The notes under the pieces: generated by a model
Database searches by the model: none
Seen by the model: only the letters and a program-made list of their open reading frames with translations
Told to the model about the DNA's origin: nothing
Shown: positions 35,039 to 45,721 of the stretch, one piece after another
Position numbering within the stretch: position 1 is the stretch's first letter
Layout of the letters: each line of letters starts with the position of its first letter
NCBI RefSeq assembly: GCF_018409545.1
Contig: NZ_AP024563.1
Span: 2,440,001-2,504,000 of the forward strand
Source of the DNA: Allochromatium tepidum
Lineage (GTDB): Bacteria > Pseudomonadota > Gammaproteobacteria > Chromatiales > Chromatiaceae
DNA length: 64,000 nucleotides
Direction: 5' to 3'
Program-made: the position numbers and the translations under genes

Positions 35039-35214
35039 CCCCGGACGTGACCCTTGGCGGACGGTGCGCGCCGACCCGGCAGGTCGGGAAAACCCGTGCA
35101 GTCACCGAGACGATCCTTATGGCTATACTAGGCGCCCGTTGCGCGTGAACGAGACGAGCATCCGATCGCCGGTCGCCCTCCACGTCTCGCCATGGGTCGC
35201 CCTCTTCCCAATCC

Positions 35215-37368
35215 ATGTCACTGCCTGCCACGATGCCCGATCACGACGAACACCACGCGCGAAACGATACGGTCGATCTCGACGTCTGGCGCGGCAGCGA
35301 GCACTCCATGGCGCTCTACGCGGACATCTTCGCGGCCCTGCCCGATCCCATCGCCCTAGTCGACCGCGGCTGCCGGCTGCTGGCGGCCAACCCGGCCTTT
35401 CTCGCCGCCATCGCCCTTGAACCGGGCGCATCGACCGGACGCCCCTTCATGGAACTGTGCGGGGCAAGTGCGTTGACGACCCTGGTCTACCGCCATCTCG
35501 GAACCTGTCTGGATCAGGAGCAAGCCATCGTCGAGGATTGGCTCGAAACCACCGACAGCGGTATCCGGCGCGAGCATGAGGTCCGATTGCGTCCGTGTCG
35601 CGACGCTCAGGGCGGCGTCGGCGGGATCGTCATCGAGTTACGCGACGTGACGGCCATACGCGAGGCCGAGCGCCGGTTGCTGCAATCGGCCGCCGTCTAT
35701 GCGGCCACTTCGGAGGGTGTCCTGATCACGGACCCCGAGGGCATCGTGGTCGCGGTCAACGCCGCCTTCACCCAGATCACCGGCTATTCGGAAGCCGAGA
35801 TCCTGGGCCGTAAGCCGAGCCTGCTCAACGCGCAATGGCACAGCCGGGGATTCTTCGTCAGCCTGTGGCGACGCCTGCTCAGACAGGGCTCCTGGCAGGG
35901 CGAGATCTGGAACAGGCGCAAGAACGGCGAGATCTACCGTCAGCGCCTGACCATCCGGCGCGTACTCGACCCGCGCGGCAAACCGGTCAACTTCGTCGGT
36001 CTCTTCGCCGAGCGCACGGCCTCCTCCAGCACGCCGCGGCTGGCCGAACACCTCATCCACTACGATGCCCTGACCAAGCTGCCCAACCGTCTGCTGTTCG
36101 AGTCGCGCCTGGATCATGCCATCGAACTCGGTCGGCGCAAGGAGTCGCCCCTGGCGCTGTTCATCGTCGATCTGGATCATTTCTCGCACATCAACGCCAG
36201 TCTCGGTTATCAGATCGGCGACGATCTGTTGCGCGCCATCGGACTCAGGCTGCGTGAGACGATCCGTCCATCCGACACCCTGGCCCGATTGCGCGCCGAT
36301 CAGTTCGCGCTCCTGTTCGAGGAGATCGATGAGACCGAGGAGGTGGTACTCATCGCCAACCGGCTCAAGATGCTCATGAGCGCGCCCGTTTGGATCCGCG
36401 GCCATCAACTGCACGTCAATCTCAGCATCGGCATCGCCGTGAGCACAGAACTGCGCGAGGATCGTCGGGCGCTCATGGCCAATGCCGAATCCGCGCTCAG
36501 ACAGGTCAAGCGCCAGGGACGCAATGGCTTCAAGATCCTGGCGAGCGCGCCGGATCAGGTCGCGCGCGAGCACCAGCGCCTGCTCGACCGGCTGCGCGCG
36601 GCACTGGGCACGCCCGAGCTCCAGCTCCATTACCGCCCCGGCATGGACATGAGCACGGAGACCTTCGATTCGGTCACGGTCTCCATCCATTGGGAGTCGC
36701 CCGAGCTGGGCGTGATCACACAGGAACGGCTGCTCCCGCTGGCCGAGGAGAGCGGGCTGATCCTGGAGTTGGGTGACTGGATGCTCACCCAGGCCTGCCG
36801 GCAGCTCCAGGACTGGATCGACCGCAGGCTGAAGATCAAGCGCCTCGTCGTCGAGATCGGCGAGGTGCAGCTCACGCGCGGGGATCTGGCACGGACGCTG
36901 GCCCAGCGCCTGGAGGACTATCCGGCGGCCGCCACGCGCCTGGATCTGGAGTTCAGCGAGCGCCTGCTCGTCAAGCATCGCGAACAGATCGCCGAGGTCT
37001 TCCAGGGGTTGAACGAGCTGGGCGTCGGGATCTGTCTGGGGGAGGTCGGCATCGGCTGGACCGCGCCGGCGGTGCTGCAACGGCTCCCGATCCGCACGCT
37101 CAAGATCCATTCGAGCTTCATCGAGGCCCTGCCCGATGCCCATCACGAGCTGGCCGTGGTCGAGGCGCTGATCGCCATGGCGCAGGCGCTGGGGCTGGAG
37201 ATCCGTGCCGATGGCGTGCGTACCAAGGAGCAGCAGTATCAACTGCTCAGCATCGGCTGTCTCAAGGCCCAGGGGGATCTGTTCGGCGAGCCGCTGAGCG
37301 CGGCCCAGTTCGAATCCTGGCTCGATCCCCAGCCGGTGCCGAAAAAACCCGCGCCGCTCGGCAATTGA
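35215..37368 (+). CDS. PAS-GGDEF-EAL protein with degenerate active sites
   Basis: 717 residues. Two PAS-type sensor regions (about 35-145 and 155-265; the second contains VYAATSEGVLITDPEGIVVAVN, in part) precede a GGDEF domain (about 280-440) and an EAL domain (about 455-705). The GGDEF signature is RADQF (residues 360-364). The EAL motif is replaced by TVS (488-490), the DDFGTGYSSL loop by GEVGIGWTAPAVL and KIDRSFV by KIHSSFI. So it probably neither makes nor hydrolyses c-di-GMP and may act as a c-di-GMP receptor or protein scaffold. It has no membrane segment. Its end abuts the flagellar cluster on the other strand. Confidence 0.85.
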   Translation: MSLPATMPDHDEHHARNDTVDLDVWRGSEHSMALYADIFAALPDPIALVDRGCRLLAANPAFLAAIALEPGASTGRPFMELCGASALTTLVYRHLGTCLDQEQAIVEDWLETTDSGIRREHEVRLRPCRDAQGGVGGIVIELRDVTAIREAERRLLQSAAVYAATSEGVLITDPEGIVVAVNAAFTQITGYSEAEILGRKPSLLNAQWHSRGFFVSLWRRLLRQGSWQGEIWNRRKNGEIYRQRLTIRRVLDPRGKPVNFVGLFAERTASSSTPRLAEHLIHYDALTKLPNRLLFESRLDHAIELGRRKESPLALFIVDLDHFSHINASLGYQIGDDLLRAIGLRLRETIRPSDTLARLRADQFALLFEEIDETEEVVLIANRLKMLMSAPVWIRGHQLHVNLSIGIAVSTELREDRRALMANAESALRQVKRQGRNGFKILASAPDQVAREHQRLLDRLRAALGTPELQLHYRPGMDMSTETFDSVTVSIHWESPELGVITQERLLPLAEESGLILELGDWMLTQACRQLQDWIDRRLKIKRLVVEIGEVQLTRGDLARTLAQRLEDYPAAATRLDLEFSERLLVKHREQIAEVFQGLNELGVGICLGEVGIGWTAPAVLQRLPIRTLKIHSSFIEALPDAHHELAVVEALIAMAQALGLEIRADGVRTKEQQYQLLSIGCLKAQGDLFGEPLSAAQFESWLDPQPVPKKPAPLGN

Positions 37369-37395
37369 GGGCAGGGCGCGAGGCGACGCGACGCC

Positions 37396-38760
37396 TCAGA
37401 GGAAGTTGAAGAGCGAGAGTCGACTGACCTGGACATAGGTCTGCTGCGCGGCCTGCAGGACGGTCTGCTGGAGCTGGAAGCGACTGATGGCCTCGGCGTA
37501 GTCGAGATCCTGGATATCGGAGAGAGTGCTCTTGAGATCCACCAGACGTTCGTCGTTGAGTTCGGTCTGGATGTCGATCGTGTCGAGCCGCAGACCGACC
37601 GAGGTGCGGACCTCGTTGACCCGCCCCAGGCCCGAGTCGAGGTTGCGCAGAGCCATGCTGGTGGCGCGCGACAGCGTCTCGCGACCCGTCTCGTCGGTCG
37701 CGGGCGTCTCGAAGGCCGTGGCGATGTCGTCGAGTGTCTTGAAGATGTCGACCTGGGTGATGGGGCGCGAGATGACTTCGTCGTCGCTGTAGGGGTTGGC
37801 CGCGAGATCGGCCGGTGTGGCCGGACCGCCGGTGAGGGTGACACGACGGCCGGCGAACTCGATTTCAGTCGGCTTGCCGGGTGGCGTGGGCGGAACGAAG
37901 TTGCCGGCGACATCCGCTGAGCCATAGACCCCGCCAAGATACTTGCCATCGGTATCCTTCACGGCATTGCCGTCCATGTCGACGATTTGGTACTCGACCG
38001 GGCCGGATCGGCCAATGAGCGGATCGGTATTCTCCGGAGGAAACTTGAAGCGAATCCTGAAGGATTCGCCGGCACTATTGAGCGCCTCATCCAGGTTCGC
38101 CACTTCCACCTTCGTCACGTCCAGGGTGCTGGTCGTAGTGGCCGGCTTCACGACCGCCTCGGTCAGCAGACCGCTGCGCTCCGGGATGTTCATGAAGACA
38201 TGGGCGCCCGTGTCGCCGGTGGCGACACGGCGATTGCTGGTGATATCGACCTCGCGGATGGCCCCCGGCCCCTCGGCCCCGACATAGGTCACGCGACCGT
38301 CGTCACCGACGACGAACGGCTGATGCTGCGAGCGCGTGCCCGCGAAGAGATACTCGCCATTGGTATCCTGACTGTTGGCCAGCCCTAGGATGTCCGCGCG
38401 GAGCTGACGGATCTCGCCGGCGATGATCTTGCGGTTCTCCGGGTTGTAGGTGTCGTTGTTGCCCGCGACCACCAGCTCGCGCACGCGCTGCAAGGCATTG
38501 CCCAGGGCGACGAGCTGCGACTCCTCGTACTCGAGCTTGGGCTTGGCGTAGTCGGAATTGCGCTGATATTGCTCGGTGTTCTTGATGGCCGCCTTGAAGT
38601 GCACGGCCTGGGTCGCCCCGCCCGGATCGTCGGCGGGTGTCAGGATCCGCCGGCCCGTGGCCAGTTGCAGGCCGGTCTTGTTGAGCTTCGACTGCGCGCC
38701 CTGCATGGCCGAGAGACCCGACTGAAAGATCTGGCTGGTTGAGATTCTCATCGGCTCCAA
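37396..38760 (-). CDS. flgL: Flagellar hook-associated protein 3
   Basis: 454 residues. Second hook-filament junction protein. N-terminal flagellin-like helices (MRISTSQIFQSGLSAMQGAQSKLNKTGLQLATGRRI, in part) and C-terminal helices (FQLQQTVLQAAQQTYVQVSRLSLFNFL, in part) flank a variable domain. It starts 17 bp after flgK and is the last gene of the flg cluster. The start MEPMRIS includes two extra residues before the usual MRIS. Confidence 0.94.
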   Translation of the reverse strand: MEPMRISTSQIFQSGLSAMQGAQSKLNKTGLQLATGRRILTPADDPGGATQAVHFKAAIKNTEQYQRNSDYAKPKLEYEESQLVALGNALQRVRELVVAGNNDTYNPENRKIIAGEIRQLRADILGLANSQDTNGEYLFAGTRSQHQPFVVGDDGRVTYVGAEGPGAIREVDITSNRRVATGDTGAHVFMNIPERSGLLTEAVVKPATTTSTLDVTKVEVANLDEALNSAGESFRIRFKFPPENTDPLIGRSGPVEYQIVDMDGNAVKDTDGKYLGGVYGSADVAGNFVPPTPPGKPTEIEFAGRRVTLTGGPATPADLAANPYSDDEVISRPITQVDIFKTLDDIATAFETPATDETGRETLSRATSMALRNLDSGLGRVNEVRTSVGLRLDTIDIQTELNDERLVDLKSTLSDIQDLDYAEAISRFQLQQTVLQAAQQTYVQVSRLSLFNFL

Positions 38761-38777
38761 TCCTCCGGGCGCGCGCC

Positions 38778-40952
38778 TCAGCGACGCACCGCATTGAGCA
38801 GGGTGTCGAACATGGTGCTGGAGGTCGCGATCACCTGGGCGGCGGCCTGATAGGCCTGCTGGAAACGCAGCATGTTCGCCGCCTCCTCGTCGAGATTGAC
38901 CCCCGAGAGCGCCTCGCGTTGCTGTTGCGCCGATTCCAACAGGACGGCGCTCGAATCACGGCTGATCTGGGCGCGGCGTGTCTGGGTGCCGACATCGGCG
39001 AGGATGGTGTCGTAACCGCCCTGGAGGGTCGTGCGCCCCTGGATGAGGCGCTCGCCCTGGATACCCGCCATCGTCAGCATGTTGCGGTTGTCGCCCGGAC
39101 GATCCTTGCTGAGTTCGACCGTGAACAGATCACCCGCCGCCGGCGTGCCTCGGATATCCATCTCCCATCCGGGACCGGTGATGGTGGTGACGGGCGGTGT
39201 CGTCGTCGCGACCGGGAAGCTGTCGTCGGCCAGTATCTCGACCACAGTGCCCATGCCGGTGACATTACCCGGCCTGCCTTGGATCTTCAGTTCCCAGCCA
39301 TTGGCGCGGATGGTCGTGGTTCCGGTCGGGTCGAGCGCGAAGCGTTCGTCGCCGACCACGAATTGATCCCTATCCGCGTCGAAATCGATAGCGGTAGTAG
39401 GGTCTGTGAACAGATCGGCGTTCTTGGCGTCGAGCACGCGGAATGACTCGACCTTGGCCGAACCGGCATCCGTGCCGTAGCGCGGCATCAGCAGGCCGAA
39501 ACCGTCTCCCGTCGCATTGCCCACCACGGCGGCGGGCAGATAGGTCTCGGGCGTTAGATCGGCTGGATCACTGCTCATGCGCAGGGCGACGGGTCTGGCA
39601 TCGCCCGTGTTGCTCGACGCCGACAGGGCGCCCGAGATCGCGGCGATCTTGGCCGGATCGGTCATGGCCATCTTCAGGTTGGTCGCCGCGAAGCGCGTCG
39701 GCTGGATCAGCCAGGCATCGCCCGTGACCGCCGCGTCGATATCCGTGGTATCGATGCGCAGGCCATCGGCGATCAGGACGTTCGGGTCGTCGGCATCCAA
39801 CTCGTAGGAGACGGTCGTGTTTTCGGGTAACCGCGTCAACTGGAATCCGCTGTCGGTCTGTCGCAGCCGATAGTCGCTAGCGGTGAGCCGACCGACATCC
39901 CCGATCGTCACGCCCGGCATCGCATTGACGCTATTGCCGATGACCGATCTGACCATGACCTTCGGCAGCTCGAAGATGTCGGTGCCCAGCTCCCCGTTCA
40001 GATCCAGACCGAGCCGGTTCTGTTCGTTGAAGCGGGTCGCCAGGTTCAGCGCGGTGAGACCCAGCTCGTTCTGCGCCTTGTCGAGCAGACTGGTGCGGGT
40101 CTCCAGCAGACCGCCGACCTCGCCGCCCGTCAAGAAACGGCTGATGTTGATCGGTTTACTGCTGCTGCTCGTCGTCGTCCTCAGTCCGATATCCCAATTG
40201 ACGGGATCGCCGGATAGATTCGAGAAGGTCAGCTCGCCGGCATTGGCACCGAGCACCAGCGCCTGACCATTGCCGATGAAGACGCTGACGGAGCCGTCGT
40301 CCTGCGCACTGAGCGAGACATCGACCTTTTCGGCCAGATTTCTCAGGACGGTGTCGCGCCGGTCAAGCAGGTCGTTGGGCGGAGATCCGGACGTGGATCG
40401 GGCCGTGATCTGTTTGTTGAGATCGGCGATGGATTTGGCGTATTGATTGATCTCCTCGACGGAGGTTCCGATCCGCCCGTTGACCAGACGACGCTGGTCG
40501 GCGAGCCGTTCATTGATCGACTCGAAACGCCCCTCCAGCGTCGTGGCCTCATTGAGCATCACCATGCGCGCCGGAAGCGCGGTCGGGTCGCTGGCGACGT
40601 CATGCACGGAGGCGAAGAAGTTCTCGAGCGCCGGTGCCAGACCGGTGCTCTGATCAGCCAGGAGTTCATCGATGCGCTCGGCGAAGTCCGCGCGCGTCGC
40701 GGCATTGGCGTTATTGGTGAGACTGGTGCGTAGCTGGGCGTCGATCCATTCATCCTGGAGCCGCCGAATGCCCGTGATCTGGACCCCCTGCCCCACATAG
40801 CCCGGACCCAGCCGCTGCGGATTGTTGGTCATCAGTTCGACCCGCTGACGGCTGTAACCCTCGGTAGCGGTATTGGCGATATTGTGGCTGGTGGTCGCCA
40901 GGGCACGCTGGAAGGCCAGCAGACCGGTGATCCCGGTTCCCAAAACGCTCAT
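38778..40952 (-). CDS. flgK: Flagellar hook-associated protein 1
   Basis: 724 residues, longer than the common 550-680. First junction protein between hook and filament. N-terminus GITGLLAFQRALATTSHNIANTATEGYSRQ (in part) and C-terminus NMLRFQQAYQAAAQVIATSSTMFDTLLNAVRR (in part) match the family. The large middle region forms the variable domain. It lies 78 bp after flgJ and 17 bp before flgL. Confidence 0.95.
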   Translation of the reverse strand: MSVLGTGITGLLAFQRALATTSHNIANTATEGYSRQRVELMTNNPQRLGPGYVGQGVQITGIRRLQDEWIDAQLRTSLTNNANAATRADFAERIDELLADQSTGLAPALENFFASVHDVASDPTALPARMVMLNEATTLEGRFESINERLADQRRLVNGRIGTSVEEINQYAKSIADLNKQITARSTSGSPPNDLLDRRDTVLRNLAEKVDVSLSAQDDGSVSVFIGNGQALVLGANAGELTFSNLSGDPVNWDIGLRTTTSSSSKPINISRFLTGGEVGGLLETRTSLLDKAQNELGLTALNLATRFNEQNRLGLDLNGELGTDIFELPKVMVRSVIGNSVNAMPGVTIGDVGRLTASDYRLRQTDSGFQLTRLPENTTVSYELDADDPNVLIADGLRIDTTDIDAAVTGDAWLIQPTRFAATNLKMAMTDPAKIAAISGALSASSNTGDARPVALRMSSDPADLTPETYLPAAVVGNATGDGFGLLMPRYGTDAGSAKVESFRVLDAKNADLFTDPTTAIDFDADRDQFVVGDERFALDPTGTTTIRANGWELKIQGRPGNVTGMGTVVEILADDSFPVATTTPPVTTITGPGWEMDIRGTPAAGDLFTVELSKDRPGDNRNMLTMAGIQGERLIQGRTTLQGGYDTILADVGTQTRRAQISRDSSAVLLESAQQQREALSGVNLDEEAANMLRFQQAYQAAAQVIATSSTMFDTLLNAVRR

Positions 40953-41030
40953 GGCCTCACCCCATTCGTCGTTGATTCATGATGGCCCCGCCGTGGTTCC
41001 GATGCGCCATGCTCGGCTGGAGCACTCGGC

Positions 41031-42131
41031 TCAGCCCTTTGCCGGAGTATCGACCTGAGCGGCTGAAACTTGAGTCTCGCTCTGGGTTTGCGGCGCGGAT
41101 CGCGGTTCGACGGCGGCGCTGATCGCCAGCACCCGATCGCGAATACCCAGGATCTTATCAGCATAGCGCGGGTCGGTGGCATAGCCGGCCTTTTGCAACC
41201 CACGGATGAATTCCTCGCCGGTACGACTCTTGAGCGCCTCTCCATAGCGTGGATTACGGTTGAGAAAGGCAACGTAATCGACGAAGGAGTCGGCCGGAGT
41301 CTCATAGGCACGAAAGCGCGCCTGCTCACGCTGCGCTACCCCATTGCGATATTCAAGCGTACCCACACCGACGCTGTCGCCTGCCCAACTGCGATCGGCC
41401 TTGATGCCGAAGAGGTTGAAGCTGCTGCGCCCATCGGCCCGGCGTGGAATGTGCCGGCCCCAGCCGGTCTCCAGCGCGCTCTGTGCCAGCAGTACGCTGG
41501 TGTCCATGCCCAGGATCTCGGCCGCCTGCTCGGCATAGGGCTTGAGATAGGCGACGAATTCCTCGGCGTTGCGCGGCGGCCAGCGTCCCTGACCGCTGAT
41601 CACGGCGACGGAACCGGTACTCGCCGCGCTGGTTGCCGCCGACTGGGACTGACCGGAAACCGTACGGAACGGCTTGGAGTCAGCTTTCTCCACCGCCGCC
41701 TCGACCTGGCGCCGCTTGAAGCTCTTGAGCAGCGGGTTGCGTTCCGGAACCGTCAGCGTGGCCTGATCGCGCTCGGCAAGCCCCTCCCCGCTCAATTCGG
41801 GCGCCAACTGACGCAACAGCGCCTTGCGGAGTCCCAGTCCATCGCCCTCGCTCAGGACAGTGGCGATCTGCTGATCGTAGAGATCCTGATAGAGCTGGGT
41901 CTGGGCCGAATCGAGCAGTCCGCCGCCAAACGTGGAGGAGCGCATCTGCTTGAGCATCTGCCCGATCAGCAGCGACTCGAAGGCGCGCGCGGCGGCCTCC
42001 AGACCCTCGGAGCCGCCGTCGCGCGCCAGACGCGAGAGTCCCTGATAGGCGTTCGGGTCGGCGACCAGTCCGCCCGTCAGCGACTGACTCGAACCCAGAC
42101 CCAGTGATGAGGCGGCGCCGGTGGGGAGCAT
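41031..42131 (-). CDS. flgJ: Flagellar rod assembly protein/muramidase
   Basis: 366 residues. The N-terminal rod-binding domain (ARAFESLLIGQMLKQMRSSTFGG) is followed by a linker and the C-terminal peptidoglycan hydrolase domain, with the catalytic Glu in LAQSALETGWGRH and the segment YRNGVAQREQARFRAY. It clears the peptidoglycan for rod passage. Seven bases separate it from flgI upstream. Confidence 0.94.
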   Translation of the reverse strand: MLPTGAASSLGLGSSQSLTGGLVADPNAYQGLSRLARDGGSEGLEAAARAFESLLIGQMLKQMRSSTFGGGLLDSAQTQLYQDLYDQQIATVLSEGDGLGLRKALLRQLAPELSGEGLAERDQATLTVPERNPLLKSFKRRQVEAAVEKADSKPFRTVSGQSQSAATSAASTGSVAVISGQGRWPPRNAEEFVAYLKPYAEQAAEILGMDTSVLLAQSALETGWGRHIPRRADGRSSFNLFGIKADRSWAGDSVGVGTLEYRNGVAQREQARFRAYETPADSFVDYVAFLNRNPRYGEALKSRTGEEFIRGLQKAGYATDPRYADKILGIRDRVLAISAAVEPRSAPQTQSETQVSAAQVDTPAKG

Positions 42132-42138
42132 GTTCGGC

Positions 42139-43317
42139 TCAGATCACGACCAGCTCGGCCCGCAGGGCGCCGGCCTCGCGCAGGGCCTCCAGGATGGCGA
42201 CCAGATCGCCGGGTGCGGCCCCGACCTCGTTGACCGCTTCGACGATGTCGCCGAGCGCCGTCCCCGGCTCGAACAGGAACATGCGACTCTTATCCTGCTC
42301 GATGGCGACATCGGTCTGCGGAACTACGGCGGTCTGACCGCCAGCCAGCGCGCCGGGCTGCGAAACGGCTGGATTTTCGCTGATGGTGACGGTGAGGTTG
42401 CCGTGTGAAATAGCCGCCGGCCGCACGGTGACGCCCGCCCCCATCACCACCGTACCCGTACGCGCATTGATGACGACCCGTGCGGGTGACTCGGCGGCTT
42501 CGAGCGTGAGGTTCTCGAGCATGGAGACGAAGGCGACGCGCTGATTCGGATCGCGCGGCGCACGGACCTGCACTGAGGAGCCATCGATCGACTGAGCGAC
42601 GTCAGCGCCGAAGCGGGAGTTGATGACATCGACCATGCGGTAGGCGGTGGTGAAGTCGGGCCGACGCAGATTGAGTGTCAGGTGATCGCCCTGGGAAAAA
42701 CCGGTCGGCACCTCGCGCTCGACCGTGGCCCCATTCGGTATCCGCCCCACGCTCGGCACATTGACCGTGATGCGGCTGCCGTCGGCCCCACCGGCCCCGA
42801 ACCCCCCTACGGTGAGATTGCCTTGGGCGATGGCATAGACCTGACCGTCGGCGCCCTTGAGCGGCGTCATCAGCAGTGTACCGCCGCGCAGACTCTTGGC
42901 ATTGCCGAGCGAGGAGACGGTGATGTCCATGCGCTGTCCCGGCTTGGCGAAGGGCGGCAGATCGGCCGTGATCATGACCGCCGCCATGTTCTTGGTCTGG
43001 GGGTTGACGCCCTCGGGCATGGTCACGCCCAGCTGGTTGAGCATGTTCTTGAGACTCTGGGTACTGAAAGGCGCCTGGGTCGTCTGATCGCCCGTACCGT
43101 CCAGCCCGACCACCAGGCCATAGCCGATCAACTGGTTGTCGCGCACACCGGCGATGGTGGCCAGATCCTTGATCCGTTCTGCGCCACCGGCGTTCCAGTT
43201 GCCGAAGCGACCGAGATCGGCCACATCGGCTTCGTTGCCGGCCAGTGTCACGGTCGTGCTGAGTAACGATCCGGCCACCGCGAGGGCCAGAGCAGTGCGT
43301 GTCAGGAGGCTGTTCAT
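42139..43317 (-). CDS. flgI: Flagellar P-ring protein
   Basis: 392 residues with a signal peptide ([18 protein letters not shown]). Forms the periplasmic P ring. Recognised from [52 protein letters not shown] (in part), [19 protein letters not shown] and [21 protein letters not shown] (in part). Ends with [14 protein letters not shown]. Overlaps none, 18 bp after flgH. Confidence 0.96.
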   Translation of the reverse strand: MNSLLTRTALALAVAGSLLSTTVTLAGNEADVADLGRFGNWNAGGAERIKDLATIAGVRDNQLIGYGLVVGLDGTGDQTTQAPFSTQSLKNMLNQLGVTMPEGVNPQTKNMAAVMITADLPPFAKPGQRMDITVSSLGNAKSLRGGTLLMTPLKGADGQVYAIAQGNLTVGGFGAGGADGSRITVNVPSVGRIPNGATVEREVPTGFSQGDHLTLNLRRPDFTTAYRMVDVINSRFGADVAQSIDGSSVQVRAPRDPNQRVAFVSMLENLTLEAAESPARVVINARTGTVVMGAGVTVRPAAISHGNLTVTISENPAVSQPGALAGGQTAVVPQTDVAIEQDKSRMFLFEPGTALGDIVEAVNEVGAAPGDLVAILEALREAGALRAELVVI

Positions 43318-43335
43318 CGAAATCTCCCGTGTTCG

Positions 43336-44031
43336 TCAAATGGGCCAGATCGGGCTGTTGAAGAAGCGCGTCAACCAACCTGGTGTATTGCTGTCGCGCA
43401 GGGCGCCCGTGCCGCCGTAATAGAGCTGGGCATTGGCGATCTGGGTCGACTTGACCTTGTTGTCGCGCGTGATGTCGACCGGACGCACGATGCCGCGCAG
43501 ACGTACATACTCGTTGCCCTGGTTGATGCCGAGCCACTTCTCGCCCTGGATGACCAGATTGCCGTTGGGCAGCACCTCGGCGACCGTGACCGTGATCTCG
43601 CCGCTGAACTCGTTGCTCTGACTGGATTTACCCGAGCCGTCGAAGCTGCGGCTCGCCTCGCCGGTGAGGTTGATAAGCTTGTTATCGCCGTCGAGCAGAC
43701 TCTGACCGGCGATCGTGATGTTGCCGAAGTCCATCTCGGCGCTCGTATCCTTTGAGGTCGAGGTCGCCGACGATTTCTTGGCGTTGGTACTCTCGTTGAG
43801 TACCACTGTCACCAGATCCCCGACACGATGGGCCTTGTGGTCCTCGAACAGTGCAGAACCCAGGGTGGGCTGGAAGATCGCACCGTTGTTCAAGGCTGCC
43901 GGACGCGGTTCCAGCGGCGCGGCCGGCTGGTACTCGGGCGAGTCGCCCGGCTTGGGCGGGTTGAGCGTGGCGCAGCCGGACAGCGCGAAGGCGGCCAACA
44001 GGGCGCTCAGGACTTTCGAGTGAGGGTTCAT
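43336..44031 (-). CDS. flgH: Flagellar L-ring protein (lipoprotein)
   Basis: 231 residues. Outer-membrane L ring. Lipobox LSGCATL at the end of the signal peptide gives Cys19 as the lipid attachment residue. Conserved parts: LFEDHKAHRVGDLVTVVLNES and VQGEKWLGINQGNEYVRLRGIVRP (in part). Between flgG and flgH there is a 104-bp gap. Confidence 0.96.
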   Translation of the reverse strand: MNPHSKVLSALLAAFALSGCATLNPPKPGDSPEYQPAAPLEPRPAALNNGAIFQPTLGSALFEDHKAHRVGDLVTVVLNESTNAKKSSATSTSKDTSAEMDFGNITIAGQSLLDGDNKLINLTGEASRSFDGSGKSSQSNEFSGEITVTVAEVLPNGNLVIQGEKWLGINQGNEYVRLRGIVRPVDITRDNKVKSTQIANAQLYYGGTGALRDSNTPGWLTRFFNSPIWPI

Positions 44032-44135
44032 GATGGTCTCCTATCGCACCTTGGGCTCGATCCGCCCGGCGTCCGGCCGGTATTCGGCGTTCAGGTCAAA
44101 TTCAGAAACGCATGAATCACGCCAATGAAGAGTGA

Positions 44136-44927
44136 TCAACGTGCCAGATTGTTGTTGACGAACTGGAGCATCCCATCGGCCGCCGCGATCGCCTTCGAAT
44201 TGACCTCATAGGCACGCTGGGTCTCGATCATGTTGACCAGTTCCTCGGCCATGTTGACGTTACTGGTTTCCAGCGAGCATTGAACCAAACTCCCGAAGCC
44301 GTTCTCTCCCGGATTGGACTGCTGTGGAGCCCCCGAGGCCGTCGTCTCGCGAAAGAGGTTCTCGCCGATCGGTTGCAGACCGGCTGGGTTGATGAAGTTG
44401 GCCAGTTGGATCTGGCCTATCTGAACTTCGCCGACCTGATTCGGCTGCTTGACTGAGACGGTGCCGTCCTTACCGATCGTGATTTTTTCAGCGTCTGCCG
44501 GGACAACGAGGGCGGGCTGCAGGGCATAGCCATTGGACATCACCACCTCACCATCGGCATTGAGCTGAAAGCTCCCATCACGTGTGTAACCGATCTCGCC
44601 GCCGGGCATCAGGATCTGAAAGAAGCCTTGCCCCTCAATGGCCATGTCGAGCGAGTTGCCTGTCTGAACGTAACTTCCCTGCGCGAACAGTTTTTGCGTG
44701 GCCACGGTGCGTACACCTGTGCCGATCGTCAGTCCCGAGGGGAGCTGAGTCTCCTGAGTGGCCTGGGCACCATGCTGGCGGCAACTGTGATAGATCAGAT
44801 CCTCGAAGACGGCGCGTTCCTTCTTGAAGCCCGTGGTGTTGACGTTGGCCAGGTTGTTGGACACCACGGACATTCGGGTCTGCTGGGCATCGAGTCCGGT
44901 CTTGGCGATCCAAAGCGCTTGATTCAT
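44136..44927 (-). CDS. flgG: Flagellar distal rod protein
   Basis: 263 residues. Distal rod. N-terminal [36 protein letters not shown] (in part) and C-terminal [20 protein letters not shown] are the FlgG rod-hook motifs. Length is normal. It lies 27 bp after flgF. Confidence 0.96.
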   Translation of the reverse strand: MNQALWIAKTGLDAQQTRMSVVSNNLANVNTTGFKKERAVFEDLIYHSCRQHGAQATQETQLPSGLTIGTGVRTVATQKLFAQGSYVQTGNSLDMAIEGQGFFQILMPGGEIGYTRDGSFQLNADGEVVMSNGYALQPALVVPADAEKITIGKDGTVSVKQPNQVGEVQIGQIQLANFINPAGLQPIGENLFRETTASGAPQQSNPGENGFGSLVQCSLETSNVNMAEELVNMIETQRAYEVNSKAIAAADGMLQFVNNNLAR

Positions 44928-44954
44928 GATCCGCTCCCAAATACTCCGCCAGAT

Positions 44955-45695
44955 TCAGCTGATCGCCAGCAGGCGATTGTGGGTCTTCTCGATGTTGCTG
45001 GCGGTTTCCATCGTCTTGATATGGTTCTCGAAGGCACGCGACAGCTCGATCATGCGCGTCAGCGAGGCCACGGTATTGACGTTGCTGGTCTCCAGCATGC
45101 CGCTGACGACCCGCACACCGGCATCCGGCACCGCCGCCTGTCCGTTCTGCGAACGGATCAGGCCGTCCTCGCCCCGGAGCAGATTCTGGGTATCCGGCTT
45201 GACCAGTCGCAACCGGTCGACGGCCGCCAGAGCGTTGGGCGCGGCTCCAGCGGGCCGGATGGTGATGGTGCCGTCCGTGCCGATGTTCAGGCTTTCGTAC
45301 TCCGGGATCGTGATCGGACCGCCGTCGCCGAGTACCGCCAGCCCGCGCGCATCGCGCAGTACGCCCGTGGCGTCGATGTGCAGATTGCCGGCGCGGGTGT
45401 AGGCCTCGCCGCCATCCTCGGTCTGGACCACCAGAAACCCCTCGTCCTGGATGGCGACATCGAGATCCCGCCCCGTGGCCTGGAGTGTGCCGGGGCAGAA
45501 GTCGATGACCTGATTGCCGACCTGCACATAGTCGCGCGAGTCGTAGACGGGGCCGCGCACCGGTGCGGTGTAGGCGTAGGCCAGGGCTTGGCGAAAGCCG
45601 GTCGTGTTGGCATTGGCCAGGTTGTGGTTGTTGATCGATTGCGCATAGGCCGTCTCCTTGGCGCCCGACATCGCAAGATAGAGAAAACGGTCCAT
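44955..45695 (-). CDS. flgF: Flagellar proximal rod protein
   Basis: 246 residues. Begins MDRFLYLAMSGAKETAYAQSINNHNLANANTTGFRQ (in part), followed by the rod domains; the end LTRMIELSRAFENHIKTMETA is typical. Rod component between FlgC and FlgG. 26 bp after flgE. Confidence 0.95.
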   Translation of the reverse strand: MDRFLYLAMSGAKETAYAQSINNHNLANANTTGFRQALAYAYTAPVRGPVYDSRDYVQVGNQVIDFCPGTLQATGRDLDVAIQDEGFLVVQTEDGGEAYTRAGNLHIDATGVLRDARGLAVLGDGGPITIPEYESLNIGTDGTITIRPAGAAPNALAAVDRLRLVKPDTQNLLRGEDGLIRSQNGQAAVPDAGVRVVSGMLETSNVNTVASLTRMIELSRAFENHIKTMETASNIEKTHNRLLAIS

Positions 45696-45721
45696 GGTTC
45701 AGCCTCCACGCGATCGAGACC

